Assembly: GCA_015680685.1 (NCBI GenBank)
Contig: MNCI01013764.1
Span: 883-64,882, forward strand
Origin: Gnetum montanum
Taxonomy: Eukaryota > Streptophyta > Gnetopsida > Gnetales > Gnetaceae
Length of the DNA stretch: 64,000 nucleotides
Reading direction: 5' to 3'
Shown: in pieces, positions 44,589-55,447 of the stretch
Position numbering within the stretch: the stretch's first letter is position 1
Layout: every line of letters starts with the position of its first letter
Position numbers and translations under genes: made by a program
Notes under the pieces: model-generated
Seen by the model: the letters and a program-made list of their open reading frames with translations, nothing else
The model's database searches: none
What the model was told of the DNA's origin: nothing

Positions 44589-46624
44589 GGCTTCAGGGGT
44601 CAAGGGGGGAAAATCATCACTTCTCACATCACACTTGGGGTCTCATACATCACATTTTGAAGGCTACTAGTTAGCACTTGGGCTCTTACTTGGAGACACT
44701 TTGAGTCTTGGGAGAAGAGCATTTTGTAAAGAAGAAAGTGTGAACGATTGCTTGCAAGATGGCTTGCTAGAATAAAGATTTCAGCCTCTTTGTCATGGTC
44801 CTGTGAGTTATGCATTTCATTTTTTGTTTTGTTTAAATTGTTTAGCTAGTGGTTTAGATAGTATCATCCTTGGCAAGTAATTTTGGGATTTTTAGATTGC
44901 TCTTACTGTTCTTGTTGCCCGATAGAAATTTCTATTAAAATTTTGCCATAGAAGCGCTTGTGTTTAAAAGCCTTAAGAGCATTTTAGTAGTAAATTTCAT
45001 TATTGTGCAACGTGTGGGAACTGCTATTGGGATTGTTGTAAGAGAGCCTCTGTTTGTAGTCACGCCTTTGAACAATTCAATAGTCGAGAGGGTTCAGAAA
45101 ATATTTGGTATTTTGATGGGACCAGAATAGCTTCTTTTCATCTTTAAAGTAAATTCTCATGGTTTTTCAATCAGAAATTGTCAAGTCTTTTAAAGGTTCT
45201 ATTTGAATGCAATCGTTGACATCTATTATCTAGTCAAAATGGAGTCTCGTACGTGGTAGTTTACGTAGCAATTTTTGGTAGCATAATAGGATTGTCTTGA
45301 AGATATTGCTTGTTTGAGCCTTGGAAGTTTGAACAATTCGTAGATATTGAATTTTGGATAGCTTTATTGCGAAGTGTTTACTCATGTCATTTTACCTTGT
45401 TTAAATATTTGAGGTCTACACAAATCTGCTTTCTTTTCTTTCTGCTTATTTCCATCGAATCTTGCTCTATTTCTAGTTTTCTTATGGAATTATCTCTTTC
45501 TCTGGGAAAAATTAGGAGTAGATTTGTGGAGTTGTGCTCAAATGTTTTTGCAAAATTTTATTTGTTACAAGTAGGTATTATAAGGACCGTGTAGACTAGC
45601 CAATTGAAAAAAATAGGAAATTTTCAAGAACTCATAGTACTTGGCCAAGTTGGCTGAATCCTTTTAAAGTAAGTCATTTGTAGTTTACACGCAGTGCAAT
45701 CATTACGTTTCTCAAAACTGCATACTACAACAGCACACACACATACTCACATTAACTACTGAGTTTATTTGGAGGTATCTGGGCCTTGGTGTTGTCAGAG
45801 ACCAACAGGCACCTAAATCCTATTCGAGGACACTCGTTGGCGGTCGTGTCCCAAACGGTCACCAACACATGGACCTATAGTGATCTAATGCACTAGCTCT
45901 TATAAGAAGTAAAATGGACATTGAGAACATTCATTGTCTTCCCAATTACACTTGTGAGGTTCAAGGATATGGTTTAAGTGTAATTGAGGTATATGATTTT
46001 TCTTACTTTATATTTTATGGATTTGGTCACCTACAACAAGAATAAAGAGTAGAGTAATTAAAGATCTAATTCATCTATTGCCTAACTAGCCTAACACAAG
46101 TAACTATCCTAGTTTTCTAAATACATCTTGAACACATATAGCACTATTATGCTACCAAACGTTAAGCGTTGCTCAGTTACCAAGTACTATATGAATGCTT
46201 GAACTGGCTATGCTTGTATTCATTAATTGCTAGAAATAAATTACTTAATTCAAATGCATTAAAGTAAAGAAAGTAAAATTCATTAAAGAAAATCTTAATC
46301 TATTCTCAATGCTACAAGGATTGTCAAAAGCATTCATTTTATTCCTATCACACTGCTACACTCAAGTACATCAATGCTCGAACAAAGAATCATACACAAT
46401 TAAACTCCCTCTATAGGCACTTAGAAAATATTCTAACTCTAAGGAAAAAATAGTAATATCTTCACTACCTTTTTTGAAAAATAAAACTAAAACTATGAAA
46501 AAGTTGAAACCCAAGTGCTATATTTATAGGTCAAGATATATGCCCCGATGTTGGACACCTGCCATCAAAGCTAGGCCCCAACATTGTGTACCTAACATCA
46601 TGACCAACAAAACATGTTTCATCA

Positions 46625-46808
46625 ATTGCTGATTACAATTTTATGCATAACCCAACTATTTCAACATTCATAGTAGCAAACACAGACTCACATTTAACTA
46701 CTGAGTCTATTTGGAGGCATTTGGGCCTTGGTGTTGCCAGAGACCAGCGAGAACCTAAATCCTATTTGAGGCATTCGCTGTCAATCACATCCCAAATGTT
46801 CAACAACA
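46625..46808 (+). repeat. Right-hand piece of LTR B-b
   Basis: It contains ACTACTGAGTCTATTTGGAGG, GGGCCTTGGTGTTGCCAGAG and CCTAAATCCTATTTGAGG, matching the last 180 bp of B-c (45740-45867) and, on the opposite strand, B-a (6685-6800). It completes the LTR interrupted at 33448. Confidence 0.8.
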
Positions 46809-46813
46809 ATATC

Positions 46814-47530
46814 ATATTTATTTTTACTATGCTAATTTGATTTTCCTTTCTTGACAATAAGCTAAACACTTATGTGGGTTGCCTTTTTCAATAAGTATCA
46901 TTTAATTAGTTTTTGGTTTTTTTTTTGGGTTTTATGGATGATGGTTGCACCTTTTAGTTATTTTTATAGTTTGATAATTAATTTTTCATATTAATTTTTT
47001 TTTTACTTAGCATGTTTTTGTATTTCAATGCTAAGTCTTTGCATGTACCTTTCCCTTATACATGACTATCCAACTACTTGATGACTAAAACTAAAACTCA
47101 TAAGAGAGTATTTATAGTTTATTTTTCCTACTCTATCTTAGGATTAATTTTCATTGTATTTTTTGTACATTCTAGCTGATTTAGTTAGTTTTGAGGAAGA
47201 AGAGTTAGATGAAGAATCTGATACTTAGAATTATTTTTTTTATGTGTTTCTAATTTAGCCATAATATTACTGATTGTATTTTTTTAAAAATTTGTAATGT
47301 TCAACTAGAATTTTTGAATTATGTAATGCAATACATTGGTTGTGAGGATTTGTGTTTGCATATTTTTCATGTAGGTCTAACTTTGTCATGGATTTTCTTA
47401 TTAATTTTTGTGATGCTTGGATCACCAAGTCCAAGACAATGGAAATGCTTTGATGACTATTGTAAGATAGAAATAGTAACACACCATGAATGTTATAATT
47501 TCCATTGTGTTACTTACATATATTATACTT
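46814..47530. other. AT-rich DNA right of LTR B-b
   Basis: No gene is seen. From about 47320 onward the sequence is the start of a segment that recurs at 51420-51910 (GTAATACTTGGATCACCA-type stretch, then ATGGAAATG.TTTGATGACTATTG). Confidence 0.5.
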
Positions 47531-47531
47531 G

Positions 47532-47898
47532 AATAGTTAATAGCATAAATAGAGAAGAGTAATATTATTTGATATGTCTCTATTGTCTATGTTATGTTAT
47601 CATGGCATTTTTGAAAGAACTAGAATCAACACATATATAGATCAAGAGGAAGAGTCATGTTAATGGATCAAAAAAACATGATGAGTAGTTAAAACTAATT
47701 AAAAAAATAAAAAATATATAATTTGTAACAAAAAATAAATAATAAGTATTATAATACACATGATGAGTAGTTAATAATATAAGTAGAGAAGAATAATATT
47801 ATTTGATATGTCTCTATTGTCTATGTTAGGTAATCATGGCATTTTTGAAAGAACTAGAATTAACACATACATAGATCAAGATGAAGAGTTATGTTAAT
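47532..47898. repeat. Tandem duplication of about 235 bp
   Basis: The block with GAGAAGAGTAATATTATTTG and ATGGCATTTTTGAAAGAACT starts near 47532 and again near 47768. The second copy is interrupted at 47898 by solo LTR C-a and resumes at 48461 (GGATCAAATAAACATGATG, matching 47664). A third, more diverged copy lies near 51550-51720. Confidence 0.7.
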
Positions 47899-48455
47899 TG
47901 TAATGTCCTTGTTCCCAAATGGTGCTGCTACATAATGAAGATGGTGCCTCTTCATAGCAAGTGTTATCATTATCGTAACAAGACCTAAAAGGACATGTAA
48001 TTGAGACTCAAGTGCATTGTAATAATGGATGTGTCTCTTAAGGTGGCCTTTAGAGGTTTGACCTAAGGCATTTATACTTGGGCTTAGCGGTATAGAGTGG
48101 TAGAGTTAGTAAAGGTGAGTCATGGATGCTAGGTGAAGTAGGATAGGAAGAGGACTGGCCATCCCTTGTGGCCAATGATAGGCATAACATTGCTGGTAGT
48201 GTTGAATTGCCTCTAAAGGATATATGCTAAAGGAAGAAAACCCCAAGGAACACCCTGAGAGCATGATTCAAATACTCCATTACATATCAATAAAGCATTC
48301 TCTTCTTTCTTTTTCTACATTTTCCTTGTTATTTTCTTATGCATAATGTCGAATGTTATATATATTTGATGTTTGGCATATTGTCTTCTTATGCATAATG
48401 TCTAATATAATGTATAGTTGACATTTACCATGACATCCAGAAATGAGATGTCACA
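47899..48455 (+). mobile_element. C-a: 557-bp solo LTR
   Basis: It starts TGTAATGTCCTTGTTCCC, ends GAAATGAGATGTCACA, and is flanked by an exact TSD TTAAT (47894-47898 and 48456-48460). Its reverse complement is recognisable at 53834-54399, next to a polypurine tract, which identifies it as the LTR of a chromovirus-like element. It contains no coding sequence. Confidence 0.83.
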
Positions 48456-48460
48456 TTAAT

Positions 48461-49257
48461 GGATCAAATAAACATGATGAGTAGTTAACATAAATTAAAA
48501 AATAAAAAAATAAAGTTATTTGTAACAATAAACAACAAGTATTATAATACACAAACACCATAGATGATGTTGTATACCATGATGATGTAAATAAACTACC
48601 ATGGCATTAAAAAATATAAACATTAATTAACATGTTAAGCTTACTAGAATATATTGAATCTTTAACATTACCCATCAATCTTAATAGAGATATCAATAAC
48701 ATTGATTTACTATCAAAAATCAAATTCTTAACATTTATAAAATAAATGATAAGCAAAAACATCACTTCATTACTAGTCATCATGACACAACATAAATTAA
48801 ATATTCATAAGAATAACCAAATGTTGTGAAGTAATTTCCTCTAAGATAATGCATTTCATAGTGAGTACCATATGACCAAAGAATCATAAGTTATATCTCC
48901 AATAAGTAAACCTATGAATTTAAATATGATATGATAGTAAGAAACTTTTCTTTTCTAAAGTAATGTTGTATATCATTTTTGTCATCCATACAATTATTGA
49001 AATGCAAAGGAAAATGACTACAAATATTAGGATACTTATTTACTTTAAAATATATTATAACATAACTAAACACATAATTGCAAAAAGAAAACTATATGCT
49101 TATTATGGTAGTCTAAAATTGAATAACTTCATCATCAAACATAGGAGATTTAAGTGAATAAATGTAAATAAGAAATTATAACATGTTCTAATATATTTTA
49201 AAGTAAATAATTATCCTAATATATTGATATAAAGTTTATATTTTAAAGTAAATATTT
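48461..49257. other. AT-rich DNA up to the assembly gap
   Basis: It continues the duplicated segment interrupted by C-a. AAGCTTACTAGAATATATTG followed by AATCTTTAACATT at about 48635 recurs at about 51880. No gene is supported. Confidence 0.5.
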
Positions 49258-49892
49258 NNNNNNNNNNNNNNNNNNNNNNNNNNNNNNNNNNNNNNNNNNN
49301 NNNNNNNNNNNNNNNNNNNNNNNNNNNNNNNNNNNNNNNNNNNNNNNNNNNNNNNNNNNNNNNNNNNNNNNNNNNNNNNNNNNNNNNNNNNNNNNNNNNN
49401 NNNNNNNNNNNNNNNNNNNNNNNNNNNNNNNNNNNNNNNNNNNNNNNNNNNNNNNNNNNNNNNNNNNNNNNNNNNNNNNNNNNNNNNNNNNNNNNNNNNN
49501 NNNNNNNNNNNNNNNNNNNNNNNNNNNNNNNNNNNNNNNNNNNNNNNNNNNNNNNNNNNNNNNNNNNNNNNNNNNNNNNNNNNNNNNNNNNNNNNNNNNN
49601 NNNNNNNNNNNNNNNNNNNNNNNNNNNNNNNNNNNNNNNNNNNNNNNNNNNNNNNNNNNNNNNNNNNNNNNNNNNNNNNNNNNNNNNNNNNNNNNNNNNN
49701 NNNNNNNNNNNNNNNNNNNNNNNNNNNNNNNNNNNNNNNNNNNNNNNNNNNNNNNNNNNNNNNNNNNNNNNNNNNNNNNNNNNNNNNNNNNNNNNNNNNN
49801 NNNNNNNNNNNNNNNNNNNNNNNNNNNNNNNNNNNNNNNNNNNNNNNNNNNNNNNNNNNNNNNNNNNNNNNNNNNNNNNNNNNNNNNNNNNN
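49258..49892. other. Assembly gap (635 N)
   Basis: A run of 635 undetermined bases. Nothing can be said about its content; any frame spanning it is meaningless. Confidence 0.99.
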
Positions 49893-52379
49893 ATTGAAGA
49901 AAGCTCCATGGTAGCTTACTTTAGTTTTGAAAATGCTTCAACAAATTATCATTAAATCAACTCTCCATTTTTATTCTTCATTATCATAGTGACTTCAATA
50001 ATATTTAAATTATTGAAAACTTTAAAAAATGGTTGTAGGAGGTAGTCATAGAAAAATGATTGGAAGAAATAGTATAATATGAGAGTTTTTGTTCCTTCAT
50101 TTCCATCTTTAAAATTAACAACTAATCTATACATCTTTTCTCCTTTACCATAGCATAGAGAAAATATCACAAAGGCCAAGAGATAGTATTTCCCCTATCT
50201 TTTATAAATACCTAATAGGAAATAATGTTGGCAAGATCAAAATATGACATATTAAACTATGAAATTAGAATGTTTATAGTGGTGGTGACACAAGCCTTTC
50301 CTTAGTCATCTTCATTAATCAAACATTTTAAAAATTGATATCTAGGAAACATGACCTTTTTCAGTGTAAAATTCATGTTTACTATCTAAACAGAAAATTG
50401 TAAAAATATTTTCTAAATTCTAGAAAATATTTACATCTATCTAGCTTAATAAATGAACCAACTATTATTATAGATCATTACAAAATTATCTATCACTACA
50501 TTATTCATCACTACCACAAACTCCACAAATACCATAAGGGCTAACCTATCTAGTTTAACACCATGGTTCAATTTAATCATATCTGTAGCTAATGTGAGAT
50601 AATAATAATAATATTAAACACTAACCTACGGAGACAAACATATAACATATTCCTCATTGGATAATAATAAATTAAAATTATTTTATCTTATTGGGTACAA
50701 CATCATAATAAATAATAATTGTAGGATGCAACTTGATTTTCTTGGTATCAAATTTTGATGCCAACTTAGGATCCTCACTATGGAAGGAGTCATTGTGATT
50801 TCTTGGCTATGGTGCTAGTAGTCTTGAAGGTGATGGTGATTATATGTATCTTTTAAAGATGTTGATGATGGAATTTTTTAATTTCATTTTCTCTTTAATA
50901 AGCCTCAATTTTTTTCATGTCCTCTTCCACCATGAGTCATTTTTACAAGTAGTTACTTTGCAAGCTATAAAAAACTAAGACTTTCTTAAAATGAATTTAA
51001 GAAGTCAAAAATTGATATGTGATACTAATTTGTATCATTGTGCATAAATTTCACTCATATAGAGATTGTTTTTAACACTTAAAATTCAATTTTCTCAATT
51101 AACAACAAGTTAAAGATTGTGACATAATTTATTTCTTTAAATTTGAAAGAAAACTATTGTATTCTAACTACACAAGAAATTTAAAAATATATACCAATCA
51201 ATAATCAAGGGTGCAAAGATAATATAAAACTCAACAAGCTTTAAAATGGGATTCTTTTACTACACTAAGTTGTTTGTGCTTTTTAGGATTTTGTAAATAT
51301 GGGAATATATTTATACATATCATTTTTATGTTTAATCTAGCATTAAATGCACCTAACTATTAAATCAATACAAATGTTCTATGGTGTTGATTAATTAAGC
51401 CATTAAAACTTGTCTTTGATGTCATGTTAGGTTTTGTAATACTTGGATCACCATGTTCAAGAAATTGGAAATGATTTAATGACTATTGCAACATAGAATT
51501 AGTAACATACCGTGAGCGCTATAATGTCCATGGATTTATCTACATACATGATACATGAATAGTTAATAATTTAAGGAGAGAAGAATAATGTTATTTGATA
51601 TGTCTCTATTATCTATGTTATGTTGTCATTGAATTTTTAAAAGAACTATACTCAACATATATATAAATCAAATCAAAAGGAATAGTCACATTGATAGAAC
51701 TAAAAGACATAACACATAGGCAACACTAATTAAAGAATACAAAAAATTAAGAATATTTGTAATAAATAATAAACAAAAAGTAATATAATACATGCACACT
51801 ATATATGATGTTGTACTTTGTGATTATGCAAATAAAATATTATGGTGTTATAAAATATAGACAATAATTAACATTTTAAGCTTCTTAGAACACATTGAAT
51901 CTTTAACATTTTTCTTCTGTAGCGGATATTTTCATCTATTCTATTCAATAGTTTTACCATTGTTAGAGATTAATGCCTTTTAATGTTTTATTTTCTTTAT
52001 ATATTTCTACATTTATTCCATTAGTTCTAGTATATTATTACTATTATTTTTTACTTTGGAAATAGTGTTTTAAACTATTTGTATTAGTGAACAAGATAGG
52101 TTTTATACACATTGAACTATCATTACTATATTTTTACATTTTGTTTAAATGGCTCATATATGCTTGTTTATATGGATGTCTACTACTTTGTATGTTATTC
52201 TTTTTCTTGGCATCCTACATTTTTTAAGCTACATTTTTCATGAATATCTTTATATGTTCTTATCTAATATTTTTCTAACATAGTCCTAGTTAATGAGGTA
52301 TTACAAGCTAGTATTAGAGTTGAAGGTTTGATAGGTATTCTTGGATTTGTTATATATGGATGTCATGTAAAAGAGTTAA
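49893..52379. other. AT-rich DNA with a distant copy of 47.3-47.9 kb
   Basis: No gene is recognised. 51420-51910 repeats, in direct orientation and with many substitutions, the sequence of 47390-47720 and 48560-48680. The two copies are about 4 kb apart and the second lacks LTR C-a, so the duplication predates that insertion. Confidence 0.5.
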
Positions 52380-52539
52380 AGGTTCTAAATAGAGTAAACC
52401 CTAATAAACCTATTGGAAAAATCTCTTGAAATAACTTAATTGTAAGATATTCAATTATTTAAGAAGCTTGAATCAGTCCAATGTCGTGAATGGTGGACAA
52501 CATTCTAACAACTCAATGAGTAATGGTAGAAGACCCATC

Positions 52540-53745
52540 AAAGAAGGATTCATAGAATAGTTTAGGAGATTGAATTCTCAAACTTTTGATGATGCTAAAG
52601 ATCATAAAGTATCTCTGAAGTGGCTATGAGAAGTGAAAATAGCTTTCAATCTCCTAGGTTATACTTTGGTATAACAACCTTGTTTGATTATGCATTAACT
52701 TAAAGATATACCTAATCATTGATGGTAAATTACCAGAGTTGCTAAAGGATTAAATAATATGAAGGTTAATTGGATTGACTTTGTTAAAGCCTTTAAAGGG
52801 AGATACATATCGAAAGAGTTTAAAAGGACTAAGGTTAAAAAGTTGTTCTACTTAGAATAATGTCATCTTACTATTTCTAAATATGGTGCAAAGTTTCTCT
52901 GGTTGATACAGCTTAATCTCCACCTATAACATGATGAAGAAAAGATGACTAACCATTTTTGTTAATTAATTTATTGAGAATATTTACATAGGCTTGATGC
53001 CTCTTGAATTAACTAAGTACATGTAAACTTGTACTAAGGTTTTGGCAATAGAGAGAAGCATAGGTTTGGGCAGGCTGAAGAAACTAGATCATGGTAAGAG
53101 GAGAACTCAATATATGATCAAATATAGGAGTTCTAAGAAAGCTATAACCTTTAGAGAAATTTGACCTTTTAACTTCATGACTAGGTATCATACTTATGGA
53201 TAAACTTTATACTATTGAAATGAGTGTCCAAATTATTATTCATCTGTTAAACCTAGGCATAAATGATGGGAGTTCTCCAATAAAGTAGCTAAAAATAAGA
53301 CTTAAGAAGCAATAAACATATAGAACAAGAATAATATTAAGAATAAAAATTCATAACATGGAGGAAGATTCTATGACTTGATAGTTAAACTCATGGATGA
53401 GCAACCTAATAATATCATGGATATAACATGTAATGTTGATGGTCAAGATCTTCTTTCTTAATGTTGTTTAACCTTAGAGATAGTCATTATTTAATAGAAT
53501 CTATAGCTATAATTAAATTGTAGCAGAAGCCTTTAACCACGAACTCCTCCCTATTGATCCAAAACATCCAATTTCCTAGTGTAATAGTATCTCAATTATT
53601 GTCCTTAACCAAGGTGGTGATACAATGATTTTATGGTGATGGAACTTGAAGATTACACTATGATCATTGGGATAGATGAGTTGACTAAGTATGAAGGATG
53701 TTTGAATTATAGAAATAAGACTCTCAAATTTATTTCCAAAAGTGA
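52540..53745 (+). pseudogene. Chromovirus gag-protease remnant
   Basis: With stops read through, the plus strand gives DAKDHKVSLKWL, then NWIDFVKAFKGRYISKEFKR, TKVKKLFYLE and LTISKYGAKFLWLIQL. This is the Retrotrans_gag C-terminal half (W..F...F...Y.......K..EF..L.QG..TV..Y...F..L). Near 53645-53745, DYTMIIGIDELTKYEGCLNY then RNKTLKFIS matches the chromovirus protease end (D..ILGMDWL..Y.A.IDC....V.F). Dense stops and frameshifts mark an old fossil. No RT follows; the sequence ends at LTR C-b. Confidence 0.68.
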
Positions 53746-53833
53746 AAAAAAAAATTATAAGCTAAACAAGTATGAGATACATTAAGCTTGATCTAGTGAC
53801 AACTAAGAAGTTTCAATAGTTGTGTAAGCAATT

Positions 53834-54399
53834 TGACATCCCATCCATAGATGTCATGGAAAATATCAAATATATGATATATTAGACATTATTCATATGA
53901 ATAAAATATATCAAATGAAAAATATATGTGATATTTGACATTATGTATAAAGAAAATGATAGGGAAAATGCAGAAAGAGAAAGAAAAGAATGCTTCATTG
54001 ATATGGAATAGTGTATCCAGACCATACTTTGAGAGTGTTCCTTGGGGTTTTCTTCCTTTGGCAACCATTCTTCAAAGGAAATCTAGCACTACCACCATTT
54101 TTAGGCCTATTACTCAACCAAAAGGGATAGCTATCCCACTTTCTATCCTACTTCACCCAACTCCTGTGACTTGCCTATATTGGCTTTGCCACTCCATGTT
54201 GGCATGACTTCTAAGCTTGGGTATAAATGCCTTATGTCAAATCCTCAAAGGTTACCTCAAGAGACATGTTTTTTATTACAATATGCCCTTTTAGGTCTCA
54301 ATTACAACTACCCTTTCAAGTCTTGTTAAGATAACAATAACACTTGTTATGGAAAGGCATCATCTTCATTAGCTAATAGCATCATTTGGGAATGTGATA
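53834..54399 (-). repeat. C-b: chromovirus 3' LTR in minus orientation
   Basis: The reverse complement of C-a is recognisable along most of the length. Examples are CCAAATGATGC...TGAAGATGATGCC at 54345-54390, GGTCTCAATTACA at 54295, CCCAAGCTTAGAAG at 54210, and CTTGGGGTTTTCTTCC at 54040. It begins TGACATCCCATCC at 53834. It is adjacent to a polypurine tract on its right, so its element read leftward and its internal part, now mostly lost, lay to the right. Confidence 0.75.
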
Positions 54400-54440
54400 A
54401 TCTACCCTCCTTAGGTTTCATTTGTCCTCAAACAAGTCCA
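54400..54440 (-). promoter_or_regulatory. Polypurine tract next to LTR C-b
   Basis: The minus strand reads TTTGAGGACAAATGAAACC followed by TAAGGAGGGTAGAT, directly before the LTR. The GAGGACAAATG...AAGGxGGGxGAAT arrangement is typical of the 3' end of Tekay/Del-type plant chromoviruses. Confidence 0.65.
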
Positions 54441-54849
54441 TGTTCTCTATCTTTTTCTAGCTCCAATACTTCTATTATGCTTTCATTCTCTAATAATTTG
54501 ATTTCTCCTTTGAACTTGAAGTTATTTCTTACTTATTTTGTAAACAAAATATATGTGAGAAAATATATGGAAAATTAAATACCACTTTCTTAATATTTAC
54601 TTCATTTTCTAAGATAATGACAAAAGGTAAATTAAATATTTATCAACCACAAAACATGAGTCCTAACCAAGGTTACACAAAGTGCAACATGGATCTAGTT
54701 ACCCAAGTAAAAGCAGGGAAAATTTTTTCTTTCCAATTTTTATTATCTTAGATATTTTACTTATCTAATTGAAATATAAATTAAATAATGAATAAAATAA
54801 TAAGATCATAAATAAAAGTAAGGGTGAGATACTTCCCAATCTTGATCAA
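54441..54849. other. AT-rich DNA between LTR C-b and the CCR4 fragment
   Basis: Possibly a short stub of the C-element internal region, followed by the 3' flank of the CCR4 pseudogene. On the minus strand NFKFKGEIKLLENESIIEVL (about 54525-54465) could be the very end of the polyprotein, but this is too weak to call. Confidence 0.4.
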
Positions 54850-55447
54850 CCTTATGAACTAATAGAAGTAATTGTAATTCTACCATAAGTGGTATATGAT
54901 CAGATGGTCTTTTTTGGGATGGCAAGGCTTGATCTTGACTCTTCTCAACTTCTTCTTTAGAAATTAACTCTAGTAACTTGATAACTTAAAATAATGTGAC
55001 ATCATACCAAATATAATCCAAAGTCTCAATGAAGAATGTTTTTGATCCATCCTCATTAATCATAATAGAGTAATTGTTAAATTGTGGTTCTTAATGAGTA
55101 TTATCCATCAACATCATCTATTTCTAAACTTTGAAATATAATTTATCTACTAAAGGTTCAAAGTAAGCTGAATATGTACTAGCTAATGCAATTGCATGTT
55201 CAATTTATGGAAACATCTTCTTCAAATCAAGTTCATCTTCCAAATATTCCTTGACAAATCCATATTTTAAGAATTGATAAACACTACCTCTAACTTTTGC
55301 ATTGAAGTTCCCACAAACAATAAATGGAACTAGATTAGTATAACTTATGAACAACTTATTCTTGAAAATTTCTTCTATTTTCTTAATCAAATATGCTTCT
55401 TGACATAATCTAACATTTGAACATGTTTCTTTGGCAATTAAATATTG
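54850..55447 (-). pseudogene. CCR4-like deadenylase pseudogene, C-terminal part
   Basis: Minus-strand homology to the exonuclease-endonuclease-phosphatase domain of plant CCR4-type mRNA deadenylases. In order it shows NVRLCQEAYLIKKIEEIF, then PFIVCGNFNAKVRGSVYQFL (usual GDFNS.PGS..Y.FL), the STYSAYFEPL region, EPQFNNYS, TLDYIWYD (usual GTLDYIFY), LLELISKEEV and ALPSQKRPSDHIPLMVEL (usual LPS..WPSDHI.L.AEF). The catalytic Asp of G-D-F-N is Asn, and several stops and frameshifts occur, so it is inactive. CCR4 proteins shorten mRNA poly(A) tails in the cytoplasm. The fragment is cut at 55447 by element D and continues at 63719-64000. Confidence 0.83.

Larger units (their letters stand above)
42885..45867 (+). 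mobile_element. B-c: 2983-bp solo LTR in the A2 LTR
   Basis: It starts TGTTGGAACATTTGGCC, ends GGTCACCAACA, and is flanked by an exact TSD CATGG (42880-42884 and 45868-45872). From about 44255 onward it matches B-a and B-b; before that only the first 30 or so bases match. There is no primer-binding site, polypurine tract or coding domain, so it is best read as a solo LTR. It is the youngest insertion of the central nest by position. Confidence 0.85.
33449..46624 (-). mobile_element. A2: Ty3 Tat/Athila-like element with gag-pol remnants
   Basis: A minus-strand element with LTRs of 827 bp (33449-34275) and about 830 bp (42807-42884 plus 45873-46624, split by B-c). On the minus strand from right to left it carries gag, protease, RT, RNase H and integrase, without a chromodomain. 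It is the most complete relative of A1 in the window, but every domain has stops. Flanking 5-mers ATAGT and ATTGC do not match, so the TSD has decayed or an end is shifted. It sits inside LTR B-b, which resumes at 46625. Confidence 0.82.
42807..46624 (-). repeat. 5' LTR of A2 (right copy), split by B-c
   Basis: The left part 42807-42884 (TGATGAGTGGAAAGGTACCC to ATTTCATGG) and the right part 45873-46624 (ACCTATAGTGATC to GTTTCATCA) together match 33449-34275. The break is filled exactly by B-c with its CATGG duplication. Confidence 0.83.
24759..46808 (+). mobile_element. B-b: solo LTR split by A3 and A2
   Basis: Three pieces of one B-family LTR remain: 24759-26653, 32428-33448 and 46625-46808, about 3.1 kb in total, close to the 2.98 kb of B-c. 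The head TATTGGACCATTTTGG matches the B-a head with T-A for T-G. The tail pieces align in order with B-c (U3 end, decayed TATA at about 32471, then the block before 33448). The last piece ends CCAAATGTTCAACAACA, opposite B-c CCAAACGGTCACCAACA. The flanks GTATC (24754-24758) and ATATC (46809-46813) agree at four of five positions, compatible with an aged TSD. The left border is the least certain part. Confidence 0.68.

Noticed and set aside
49211-49909. Long minus-strand open frame of 232 codons
   Set aside because: It consists almost entirely of the N gap and has no real sequence content.
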